From: Ostreococcus mediterraneus
Taxonomy: Eukaryota > Chlorophyta > Mamiellophyceae > Mamiellales > Bathycoccaceae
Length of the DNA: 64,000 nucleotides
Direction of reading: 5' to 3'
Assembly (NCBI GenBank): GCA_012295225.1
Contig: WMKK01000005.1
Coordinates: 316,958 to 380,957 of the forward strand
Shown here: one piece after another, positions 56,456-64,000 of the stretch
Numbering within the stretch: position 1 is the stretch's first letter
Layout of the letters: each line of letters starts with the position of its first letter
Position numbers and translations under genes: made by a program
Notes under the pieces: model-generated
The model's input: the letters and a program-made list of their open reading frames with translations, nothing else
Databases searched by the model: none
What the model was told of the DNA's origin: nothing

Positions 56456-59400
56456 TTAGACGTCTATTTTGGTTCTTTCTACTTTGTACGCCTCGAGCGC
56501 TTTGACGTATGACTCTTTCTCCGCCTTGGCCGCGGCCTCATACTTTGATTTGACTTCAGGGTCAATCGCAGCCCAGCGTTCGCCGAGTACTTTCGCCACC
56601 GCGCCAACTTTAAAGTCTGGATGATCTTTGACGACGTTTGGGCGTTCATCCTTGCTAAACGCAAAGAACGCCGACAGCGGTTTCTTTACGCCAGGAATTT
56701 CAACCTTTGCGCTCGTCTTCTTCACTTTTTTCGCCACCGACGATGAACCAGTTTCCCCTGCCTGCTCTTTTGCTTTCGGCTCCTTTTTCGCCTTTGGTTC
56801 CTTTTTCGCCTTGGTCGCCTTTTTCGCGTATCGTCCGCGCGTCCTCGGCGGCCGTTCTGCCTTTTTACGTAATAATTCCACGGCATCATCGATGGTTAAA
56901 TTCGACAACTCACCGATTCGCTTTTGTACCGTTTTCGAAATGGACGCATTCAAGCCGTCGCAGGCGACGTAGTATCCAAATGGACCGATGTTCATCGTGA
57001 TGACGTTTTGCGACACTGGATGCACGCCCAATTCTTTAGGATATTCAAACATGCCGATGGCGTCCTCGAGCGTGAGGTCTTTGGCATCCTTGCCCACGTT
57101 CGCCACTCCCACACGTCGAGGTGTAGGTGGCTTCTTGGGCTTCTTGGGCTTTTTACCATCCTCCGTCGGCACTGGCTCTGGGGTTGCCTCTTGCACGCCG
57201 AGCTGTAAATACGCCCCGTAAGGCCCGAGCCGAAGCGAGATTTCTTTCCCGCTCACTGGGTCCACGCCGAGTGTTTTGGGGTACATGACCATGTCAGGAT
57301 CATCCATGGGAGTGTTGAAATCGGGGTCATCCGTGTCGCTCACGATGGCGCCTCGCAACGGTTGCAGCGGGTGCGTAAATCCGCACGTGGGATAATTGCT
57401 GCACCCGATGAATCCACCCGACTTGGATGGTTTCAAGCCCAATCGGCCAACCTTACAGCTCGGGCACCGACGCGCATCCGAAACCAATTCATCGCTACTC
57501 GATACCGACGACGCGTCATCGTTGTCGCTGCTAGTTTCGCCATCGGTCAACGCTGGCATCTGGTCCTTGTTTACGTGCACGTGGCCGTCGTACGTCGTCT
57601 CTCCAAACAAATGACTTCCGAGCTTTTCATCGAGCGCATCGATGACTTCACTGACGCGTAGAGTGGAAAGTGATGATATCTTTCCTTCAAAAGGTACCCA
57701 CCATTCTGAAAGTAGCGGCTTCCATTCCACTTGCTCGCTTGAAACATCGTCTAATTTGCGTTCCAAATCAGCCGTAAAGCCGTAGTCGACGTACGTTAGG
57801 AAATAATTCGTAAGAAACGCCGACACCAAACGCCCGCGAGTGGTTGGAATGAGCGCTGCACCTTGTTTCGCGACGTAATCACGCTGCGCGAGCACTTTAA
57901 GAATAGGTGCATACGTACTCGGTCGACCGATACCGCGCTCTTCCAAAGCCTTCACGATTGAACCATCCGTGTACCGTGGCGGAGGCATCGTCTTGTGCTC
58001 CGTCGCGACGCACCCTTTGTCTTTGCTGTCGCGTTCGACGCGCAACGCATCACCCGCCGCGAGCACAGGGAGCCATGCATCGTCGCTCGAAGGAGCATCA
58101 CCGTCACCCTTGACGCTTCGATACGCTGCGAGATAACCAGGAAACATCAGCCGATGGCCATTCGCCTTGAGCGCCAAGTTGCCGTCGGCAGATTCAATCT
58201 CCGCCGCGATGCGGTCGGTAAGCGCGGGACTCATTTGCGACGCCATCGCACGAGCCCAAATTAAACCATATAATCGCGCTTCGTCACTTCCTGGGCCGAT
58301 TTGTCTCGCGACTTGCGCGGGCAGCCGGCGCGCGTTTGTCGGGCGAATCGCTTCGTGCGCCTCTTGCGCATTCTTTTGCGACTTTTTAAAATACCTGGGC
58401 GACTCTGGCACGTACTCCGCCCCGAAAACTTCACCAGCAGTTGTACGCATTTCTTCTATTGCATACGGCGCGACGTAGGTGCCATCTGTACGCATGTACG
58501 TAATTAATCCTTCCCCGGTTCCAGCACCTTCGTACAAGCGCTGCGCCGCGGACATCGTACGCGACGCCCCGAAACCGAGCTGTTTGTTAGCTTCTTGCTG
58601 CAGCGTTGACGTCGTAAACGGCGGTCCAGACGTTCGTTTTGCTTCACTCTGTTTCATATCCACCACGCGCAGCGTCTCGCACTCTCGAACGCGCCTAGCG
58701 TACTCCTCCGCCTGCGCCGCGGACGCTATGGTAAACTTGCCCAATTTTACGCCGTCCACGTTCACGAGTGCTGCCTCGAACGTCGCACCTTCTTTCGTCA
58801 CAACATCCGCTTTAACGGTCCAATACGGCTCACTTATAAAAGCCTCGACTTCTTCCTCGCGTTCGCACACCAAACGCAACGCCACGCTCTGCACGCGTCC
58901 CGCCGACAAGCTCACGCTCGATGGCAACTTTCTCCACAACAACCCAGACAACGTAAATCCAAACAAGTAATCCAACGCCCGCCGCGCCATGTACGCATCT
59001 ACCATGGGCACATTAATATCCCGAGGCGTTTTCACCGCCTCCAACACCGCAGTCTTCGTAATCTCGCTAAACGTCACCCGTTTCACGTCCAAATCCGCCC
59101 GCAACAACCGCTTCTCTTTAAGCATCTCCAACAAGTGCCACGATATCGCCTCGCCTTCTCGATCCGGATCCGTCGCGAGCAACAGCACATCAACTCCCTT
59201 CAAAGCATCAGTGATATCTTTCAACGCCGCGCGCTGTCTCGACGTCGACGTCCACGTCATCGCAAACGATTCCTCCGGCCGCACGCTCCCGCGCTTGTTC
59301 ACCAAATCTCTCACGTGCCCGTAGCTCGCCAACACCTTGGCCCCGGCGCCGAGGTAGCGCTCGATGGTCTTCGCCTTGGCGGGACTTTCGACAATCATGA

Positions 59401-59644
59401 GCGTTTTCCGCGGCGACGACGACGGACGACCAGTCGCGGGCGGCGACGACGCTGACGACGCGAATGTGACTGTGGCGTCTCGTCCCAACTGTCCAATGCG
59501 CGCCGCTCGCGCGAGCGTCACGGACGCCAGCGGCGCCGAACGCGTCCAATGCGCGCTCGCACGGCGCCACGACATGTTTCGCGCCCGTCGTCCGCCCGTC
59601 GATGACGCGTGTATCGTCGACACCGCGGCGGTGCGCGACGACAT
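56456..59644 (-). CDS. bacterial-type DNA topoisomerase I (type IA) with C-terminal HMG box
   Basis: A 1062-residue protein. An 80-residue Ser/Arg-rich presequence suggests an organelle. TOPRIM domain (TLMIVESPAKAKTIERYLG, DPDREGE at 159-165) and core with the active tyrosine in ITYMRTDG (Y383) follow. Then come one Cys4 zinc ribbon (CPSCKVGRLG ... CSNYPTCGF), two C-terminal topoisomerase repeats (LGVDPVSGKEISLRLGPYGAYLQLG type), a Lys/Pro tail, and an HMG box from about residue 986 (KKPLSAFFAFSKDERP, GERWAAIDPEVKSKYE). Relaxes negative supercoils; the HMG box should add DNA bending or retention. The frame is open to 60076 with unlikely Arg/Ser leader sequence. Confidence 0.93.
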   Translation of the reverse strand: MSSRTAAVSTIHASSTGGRRARNMSWRRASAHWTRSAPLASVTLARAARIGQLGRDATVTFASSASSPPATGRPSSSPRKTLMIVESPAKAKTIERYLGAGAKVLASYGHVRDLVNKRGSVRPEESFAMTWTSTSRQRAALKDITDALKGVDVLLLATDPDREGEAISWHLLEMLKEKRLLRADLDVKRVTFSEITKTAVLEAVKTPRDINVPMVDAYMARRALDYLFGFTLSGLLWRKLPSSVSLSAGRVQSVALRLVCEREEEVEAFISEPYWTVKADVVTKEGATFEAALVNVDGVKLGKFTIASAAQAEEYARRVRECETLRVVDMKQSEAKRTSGPPFTTSTLQQEANKQLGFGASRTMSAAQRLYEGAGTGEGLITYMRTDGTYVAPYAIEEMRTTAGEVFGAEYVPESPRYFKKSQKNAQEAHEAIRPTNARRLPAQVARQIGPGSDEARLYGLIWARAMASQMSPALTDRIAAEIESADGNLALKANGHRLMFPGYLAAYRSVKGDGDAPSSDDAWLPVLAAGDALRVERDSKDKGCVATEHKTMPPPRYTDGSIVKALEERGIGRPSTYAPILKVLAQRDYVAKQGAALIPTTRGRLVSAFLTNYFLTYVDYGFTADLERKLDDVSSEQVEWKPLLSEWWVPFEGKISSLSTLRVSEVIDALDEKLGSHLFGETTYDGHVHVNKDQMPALTDGETSSDNDDASSVSSSDELVSDARRCPSCKVGRLGLKPSKSGGFIGCSNYPTCGFTHPLQPLRGAIVSDTDDPDFNTPMDDPDMVMYPKTLGVDPVSGKEISLRLGPYGAYLQLGVQEATPEPVPTEDGKKPKKPKKPPTPRRVGVANVGKDAKDLTLEDAIGMFEYPKELGVHPVSQNVITMNIGPFGYYVACDGLNASISKTVQKRIGELSNLTIDDAVELLRKKAERPPRTRGRYAKKATKAKKEPKAKKEPKAKEQAGETGSSSVAKKVKKTSAKVEIPGVKKPLSAFFAFSKDERPNVVKDHPDFKVGAVAKVLGERWAAIDPEVKSKYEAAAKAEKESYVKALEAYKVERTKIDV

Positions 59645-59709
59645 TGACGTGCGGCCGTCAATGGCGCTGAAACGCCATTCCGCGTCGTTGCGAGTCGTCG
59701 ACAGGGGCG

Positions 59710-61059
59710 ATGCCGAGCGCGAGACAGCGCGCGAGCGCGGGTAAAAAGTACGGCCAGCCGCTGTACGCGTCAGCCTGGTTGGATGATCGCACCGCGTGCG
59801 TCGCAGGCGGGGGAGGGAAGCGTTCGAGTGGCATTCCAAATCGCATTTTGATCGCGCGCGTGGACGACGTCGATGGATTGGGTGAGCCCGAGTCGTGGAC
59901 ACACACGGATGAAGATGCGCCGCAGAGGTTGGCGCGACACCCGGGGGGGAAGTACGTGGTGTGCGCGTTTGGAGGGACGTTGGGGGTGTTCGCGACGACA
60001 CGGCGCACGGATGCGAGCGACGACGGGGTAACGACTGGTGTAGGCGCTGGCGCTTCGTCGTCGTCGTCGTCGTCATCGGGATGGACGATTGAGGCGTGTC
60101 ATCATGAATTAGGATTACCCGCGCGCGTACACGTCACGCCGGATGAGCGCGAGGTGAAGTGCGCGGCGTTTGACGCGAGCGGCGCGAGGCTGGCGCTCGG
60201 CTTGGAGAGCGGCGAGTTGAAGATTCTTAGCTGGCCATCGATGGATGTGGAAATGGAACTCGGGGCGCACGAAAAAGGCGCGGTGACTGACATAGCGTGG
60301 TCCCCTGATGGTACTGGGTTGTTGACGACGTCGGCGGAGAACGCGACGACGAGTAACATCGGTCGCGGAGCGGCGGTATGGAGCCTTGAACGAGGCGAGC
60401 GCGTACGCACGCTGTTCGACGAGTCCATAGTGAAGTCGCGCGCGAGAAATGTAGTGTTTCGCGGAGCTGCGTTCGCGCCGTCCACGAACGTGGCGTGGAC
60501 AGGGTTGAATTTGGATGGCCAAGGTTGGGTTGTGAAATGGGACACAAAAACGTGGCGCGTGCTTGGAAAATCGAGAATGTTTCGCAACGAACCGATATCT
60601 GGATTTGCGGTGAACGCGCAAGGCACGCTTATCGCTGCCGGTAGCTCCGAAGGACACGTAAAGGTCATCGATGCGATAAAGTTTACGCCGATAAAATACA
60701 TTAAAGGCGCGCACATGATTTTCGTGACGACGATGGCGTGGAATCCGCGAGGGAACATCATCCTCTCTGGGTCTGCCGATGCGAGCGGGCTCGCGACTAG
60801 AATAAACACGCGCTCGTGGACTTTGCGATTGGTCTTATGGTTCACCGTGTTCGTGTTGTTAATTCTCGGCTGGACGTCCGTGCTGTTGGCGTTTTTCCCA
60901 GACCCGGTGACGAGCGCGTTACAAGACGGCGATTACGCCCGCGCCGCCCAAGCCGTGGCAGACTATTTCAACGAAGCAAACGCTGCAGACGACATCGACG
61001 ACGTCGTGTCATCAGCAATGCCATCCCTCGAAGACGTCACCACTGATAACGCGTTGTAA
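59710..61059 (+). CDS. SEC12/PREB-like guanine-nucleotide exchange factor for SAR1
   Basis: A 449-residue WD40 protein. YGQPLYASAWLDDRTACVAGGGGKRSSGIPNRILIA is the SEC12 N-terminal signature; the GGGGxxxxGIPN loop binds potassium and inserts into SAR1. Further blades (GLESGELKILSWPSM, SEGHVKVIDAIKFTPIKYIKGAHMIFVTTMAWNP) complete a propeller. A C-terminal membrane segment (LVLWFTVFVLLILGWTSVLLAFF) anchors it in the ER, where it starts COPII coat assembly. A short Ser run lies in one loop. Divergent from topoisomerase, 65 bp between starts. Confidence 0.91.
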   Translation: MPSARQRASAGKKYGQPLYASAWLDDRTACVAGGGGKRSSGIPNRILIARVDDVDGLGEPESWTHTDEDAPQRLARHPGGKYVVCAFGGTLGVFATTRRTDASDDGVTTGVGAGASSSSSSSSGWTIEACHHELGLPARVHVTPDEREVKCAAFDASGARLALGLESGELKILSWPSMDVEMELGAHEKGAVTDIAWSPDGTGLLTTSAENATTSNIGRGAAVWSLERGERVRTLFDESIVKSRARNVVFRGAAFAPSTNVAWTGLNLDGQGWVVKWDTKTWRVLGKSRMFRNEPISGFAVNAQGTLIAAGSSEGHVKVIDAIKFTPIKYIKGAHMIFVTTMAWNPRGNIILSGSADASGLATRINTRSWTLRLVLWFTVFVLLILGWTSVLLAFFPDPVTSALQDGDYARAAQAVADYFNEANAADDIDDVVSSAMPSLEDVTTDNAL

Positions 61060-61152
61060 TCCAAGCCGCGCGGACGACTTTTAAACATACCGATACAGAA
61101 ATCTTTTTACACATCTACAGTACTTCTTCTTCGCAAAGAATCTACAACACAT

Positions 61153-61392
61153 CTACTTCTTCGCGCCACTCTCACTGGCTATGTTCGTCGTGGCTATGTC
61201 GTTCACGCTCTTCTCCAGCGCCTCGATGCGCTCGCCCATGTCATCGATCTTCGTGATGATCGCATCCGACATCGTCTGAAACCGCGTTTGCATTTGCGTC
61301 AAGAGATTTTGCACGAAACTCGACAGCTCCTCCGCGGTGAGCTCGCGCTCGGCCCCCGTGGCGTCGGTCTTCCGCGCCCCGGGCGTCGACAT
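61153..61392 (-). CDS. heat shock factor-binding protein 1 (HSBP1)
   Basis: A 79-residue protein. ELSSFVQNLLTQMQTRFQTMSDAIITKIDDMGERIEALEKSVNDI is the conserved HSBP1 coiled coil, which forms trimers or hexamers, binds heat-shock factor trimers and attenuates the heat response; in other systems it also assists the WASH complex. The ATG at 61392 gives the usual length; the longer frame to 61593 overlaps the leader of the malate dehydrogenase gene. Confidence 0.94.
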   Translation of the reverse strand: MSTPGARKTDATGAERELTAEELSSFVQNLLTQMQTRFQTMSDAIITKIDDMGERIEALEKSVNDIATTNIASESGAKK

Positions 61393-61617
61393 GAGAGCAC
61401 GCGTCGCACAATATCGCCGGCGTTCGAGCCGTCGCGCGACGCCCGCACTCGATAAAAGTGGCGCCTTTCTTGTACTTAACTCCCTGAGACCTATATGAGC
61501 TAGTAAAAATACGTAATCGTTGGGCGAGATATTTACAGATTTATGTTGTCGGCGCCAAAAGACCCGATCGCGCCGTCGCCGCGATCGCCACACTCACGCG
61601 CGCGTTCCCCCGCAAAC

Positions 61618-62625
61618 ATGTTCTCTCGCGCGTTAAAACAATCGACGAAAGCCTTTGCGAGCGCGCAGCACGCGCGCGGGTACAAGGTTGCGGTGCTCGG
61701 CGCCGCTGGGGGCATCGGACAGCCGTGCGGGTTGTTGATGAAGATGAACCCGCTCGTGACGGAGTTGTCGCTGTACGATATCGCGGGTACGCCCGGTGTC
61801 GCCGCGGATGTGTCTCACGTGAACACGGCTGCGCAAGTGAAGGGTTACGCGGGCGATGCGGAGCTCGGTGCGGCGTTGAAGGATGCTGATGTGGTGATCA
61901 TTCCGGCGGGCGTGCCGCGCAAGCCGGGGATGACGCGCGATGATTTGTTTGCGATTAACGGTGGTATCGTGAAGGGATTGGTGGAGGCGATCGCGGATAA
62001 CTGCCCGGGTGCGATGATTAACATGATTTCCAACCCGGTGAACTCCACGGTGCCAATTGCGGCGGAAGTGTTGAAGAAGAAGGGCAAGTACGACGCTCGC
62101 AAGTTGTTTGGCGTCACCACGCTCGACGTCGTGCGCGCGAAGACGTTCTATGCTGAAAAGGCTGGTTTGGAAACCGCGCGATGCGACGTGCCGGTTGTCG
62201 GTGGCCACGCTGGCGTGACCATCTTGCCGTTGTTCTCTCAAGCGACGCCGAAGGCGTCCAACTTGAGCGCCGCCGACATCGACGCGTTGACCAAGCGCAC
62301 CCAAGACGGCGGTACTGAAGTTGTCGCCGCCAAGGCGGGTAAGGGTTCTGCCACGCTTTCCATGGCGTATGCCGGTGCTTTGTTCGCCGATGCCTGCTTG
62401 CGCGCGAAGAATGGCGAAGCCAACATTGTCGAATGCACGTACGTCGAGTCCAAGATTACCGACGCTCCGTTCTTTGCCTCCAAGGTCACCCTCGGCCGCG
62501 ACGGTGTCGACACCATCCATGGTCTCGGTTCTTTGACCGCGTACGAGCAAAGCGCGCTCGACGCGATGATGCCGGAACTCCACGACTCCATCAAGAAGGG
62601 TGTTGATTTCGTCAAGGGTAACTAA
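61618..62625 (+). CDS. malate dehydrogenase, mitochondrial type
   Basis: A 335-residue protein starting [34 protein letters not shown]. The first 20 residues make an amphipathic presequence and are followed directly by the NAD-binding loop. [21 protein letters not shown] carries substrate Arg residues, [12 protein letters not shown]-type strand and [17 protein letters not shown] the catalytic His. The length and lack of plastid extension favour the mitochondrial enzyme, converting malate and oxaloacetate in the citric acid cycle. An in-frame ATG at 61543 is less likely. Codon use is strongly biased, as expected for an abundant protein. Confidence 0.95.
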   Translation: MFSRALKQSTKAFASAQHARGYKVAVLGAAGGIGQPCGLLMKMNPLVTELSLYDIAGTPGVAADVSHVNTAAQVKGYAGDAELGAALKDADVVIIPAGVPRKPGMTRDDLFAINGGIVKGLVEAIADNCPGAMINMISNPVNSTVPIAAEVLKKKGKYDARKLFGVTTLDVVRAKTFYAEKAGLETARCDVPVVGGHAGVTILPLFSQATPKASNLSAADIDALTKRTQDGGTEVVAAKAGKGSATLSMAYAGALFADACLRAKNGEANIVECTYVESKITDAPFFASKVTLGRDGVDTIHGLGSLTAYEQSALDAMMPELHDSIKKGVDFVKGN

Positions 62626-62717
62626 ACGCGTATAAAATCTTTTGGTAACATTACATCCGTGACTTCACGGCTTCTACTGCTTTCCTAATTACTGTCTCTA
62701 AGCGAGCTCAAGCTCTA

Positions 62718-63332
62718 TCATATCTGATACAAATATAATTTATTGTACGCCGAAGCATCGACGCCACCACTCGGGCGATCGCGCGAGCTCGCGAATCCTC
62801 GCGAGTCAACCAACTTGTCGTCCCACGCGTCGCTCGGCATCTTGAACATGTACGCAACCACGCGCGCGCCCGGTCGTAGCTCCTCCAGCAGCTTCACCGA
62901 CAACTTGGCGTTTCCTTTCGGCAACAAATACACAAACACCAGCGTCGCGTCGGCTATGGAAACGTCAAACGCCGATGTGTGCTTTATATCGACCAAGTCG
63001 TGTACGTTTGCTGTTTCGACGCGAGAGTCCCGAGCGTCAGTCTTTGAGCTCGCGCCACGTTCGTCGTCATCGCGCGCACCTTTCGTCACGTTCTCCCGCG
63101 CAATCGAACACGCGCGTTCGTCTATTTCTACCCCGACCGCTCGAGCGCCGCGTTCGACCGCGGCGGCGACGCACACGCGTCCGTCATTGCACCCCAAGTC
63201 GTACACCACATCGGCGGAGGATACGCTCGCGAATTCCAACGCGCGCGACACCATGAGCGCGGATGTGGCGCTGATTGGACCCAAATCGTCGTCGGCGTGT
63301 GCACGTTCGCGCGGCGCGGGCGACGCGGACAT
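62718..63332 (-). CDS. FAM173-like SAM-dependent methyltransferase
   Basis: A 204-residue protein. DLGPISATSALMVSRALEFASV, then VVYDLGCNDGRVCVAAAVERGARAVGVEIDERA, is a class I methyltransferase motif I and acidic motif II. VFVYLLPKGNAKLSVKLLEELRPGARVVAYMFKMP fits the FAM173/ATPSCKMT family of lysine methyltransferases, although the pre-motif region is short. A Ser/Asp/Lys insertion (DDDERGASSKTDARDS) lies in the middle. No targeting signal or membrane anchor is seen. The target protein is unknown. It converges with malate dehydrogenase, 92 bp apart. Confidence 0.78.
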   Translation of the reverse strand: MSASPAPRERAHADDDLGPISATSALMVSRALEFASVSSADVVYDLGCNDGRVCVAAAVERGARAVGVEIDERACSIARENVTKGARDDDERGASSKTDARDSRVETANVHDLVDIKHTSAFDVSIADATLVFVYLLPKGNAKLSVKLLEELRPGARVVAYMFKMPSDAWDDKLVDSRGFASSRDRPSGGVDASAYNKLYLYQI

Positions 63333-63483
63333 GTCGAGATGTGAGGCGCGACTTGACTGGTTTCGGTTGGTAGTTGGTTGAGCTAGATACTTTTTCGTAT
63401 GTATTGTACAACAACACTCTCGCGCGTCGATTATTACTCGACGCGCATGATCACTGTCTTGAACTAAAGGGAAATGAACTGAT

Positions 63484-64000
63484 TTACCACTTGATGTTCA
63501 CGCTGTGAACATTTTCGATCGCACCGAGGGAAACGACGAGGGCGCCAGAGCGGGAATCGAACGCGGACGGGACGACGACGCCGTCGACGGCGACGCTCGT
63601 TGGTTCTTTGGACGCGTAGCATACCAAATCTCCGAGACCGTACGCACGGATGTTGACATCAGTGCCGATGGAATCAACAGACAACACCGCACCGCCACCA
63701 TTCATCATTGCGCTCAATCCGAGCGCGGCGAATTCCACCGCGCCCGACACCAACAGCTCAGCGATGGTGAAAATTTCCCAATCCTTGTGCGCGAGCATAA
63801 CCGAGACGGTCTCCTTGAGCTCGAGCACGCGAATGTCCCCGCGACGATGAGAGCGCACAACGAATCGTGCGCCTTCTATGGAGCGTTCTTTAATGCCCTC
63901 GACGTCTCTCGGACACACGTCGGCGCTCGCCGGCGCGATGGGCTTTTCGTGACTAACAAATTGATTCTTTGTTCGCGACCACGACGCGCCTTGAATATTG
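63484..64000 (-). CDS. raffinose synthase/alkaline alpha-galactosidase-like (GH36), C-terminal part only
   Basis: The last 171 residues of a larger protein whose start lies beyond the right edge. NIQGASWSRTKNQF opens the visible part and matches the N-x-QG-A-x-W stretch that precedes the C-terminal beta domain of plant raffinose synthases and seed imbibition proteins. VRSHRRGDIRVLELKE, EIFTIAELLVSGAVEFAALGLSAMMNGGGAV and the final GALVVSLG continue the same pattern. Catalytic Asp residues would be in the part not visible, so activity (galactinol transfer or alpha-galactoside hydrolysis) cannot be judged. Confidence 0.83.
   Translation of the reverse strand, partial: NIQGASWSRTKNQFVSHEKPIAPASADVCPRDVEGIKERSIEGARFVVRSHRRGDIRVLELKETVSVMLAHKDWEIFTIAELLVSGAVEFAALGLSAMMNGGGAVLSVDSIGTDVNIRAYGLGDLVCYASKEPTSVAVDGVVVPSAFDSRSGALVVSLGAIENVHSVNIKW

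Noticed and set aside
57685-57705. aaaggtaccca match to the element near tRNA-Thr
   Set aside because: It lies in the topoisomerase coding sequence and lacks the second half of the element.
62743-63381. 212-codon plus-strand frame opposite the methyltransferase
   Set aside because: Ser-rich shadow; the minus strand carries methyltransferase motifs.
1-64000. Search by eye for virus-derived, retroelement or transposon sequences
   Set aside because: No reverse transcriptase, integrase, capsid or transposase motifs and no long terminal repeats were seen.

Overview
The window looks like nuclear DNA of a picoplanktonic green alga of the Mamiellophyceae, most like Ostreococcus or a close relative. 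Proteins are eukaryotic and plant-like: SF3b subunit 3, FCF1, TFIIH p44, TOR-complex LST8, a DDX6/Dhh1 helicase, RAB21, SEC12. Several carry plastid or mitochondrial presequences (photosystem II S4 protein, lumen-type proteins, organellar topoisomerase, GatA, malate dehydrogenase). Genes are packed at about one per 1.5 kb on both strands, most are intronless, and non-coding DNA is rich in CG and GTC runs. I ran no species-level comparison.

Layout. 0-10 kb: PITH protein (cut by the left edge), a CxxCxGxG membrane protein, a DEDDh RNA exonuclease, a spliced DDX6-type helicase, a 745-bp stretch without a gene, a spliced Myb/SANT protein, LST8 and a zuotin co-chaperone. 10-25 kb: a double-domain GT77-like glycosyltransferase, a possible 73-residue ORF 8 bp upstream of it, lumen-type protein, GAPN aldehyde dehydrogenase, an exostosin (GT47), an OSBP-like protein, the photosystem II S4 protein, a DUF89 phosphatase, an ER-anchored E2, a tandem-S1 protein and a Canopy protein. 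25-31.5 kb: a four-domain EEEE voltage-gated channel and an MsrA-like protein without its catalytic cysteine. 31.5-47 kb: SF3B3, RMND1, CFAP100/MIA1, 5-oxoprolinase, a cyclophilin-SYF2 fusion, FCF1, a coiled-coil protein and TFIIH p44. 47-64 kb: RAB21, GNB1L, a J protein, a CINP-like protein, a rhodanese-like protein, tRNA-Thr(AGT) in a repeat-bearing gap, a membrane protein, a GatA-release-factor-1 fusion, a lumen-type protein, topoisomerase IA with an HMG box, SEC12, HSBP1, malate dehydrogenase, a methyltransferase and the C-terminal end of a GH36 raffinose-synthase-like protein.

The genes are mostly independent housekeeping functions, not a pathway cluster. Neighbours are usually divergent or convergent, with short shared promoters. 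Three genes are spliced, each with one intron just after a very short first coding exon.

The most unusual items are the in-frame fusions (GatA with RF1, cyclophilin with SYF2, topoisomerase IA with HMG box), the pseudo-MsrA protein, a ciliary protein in a lineage whose best-known members lack flagella, and a repeated TACCCATAAC-type element, one copy of which lies just upstream of the tRNA. I saw no CRISPR array, rRNA, transposon or virus-derived element. Functional calls rest on reading motifs by eye; no database search was run.
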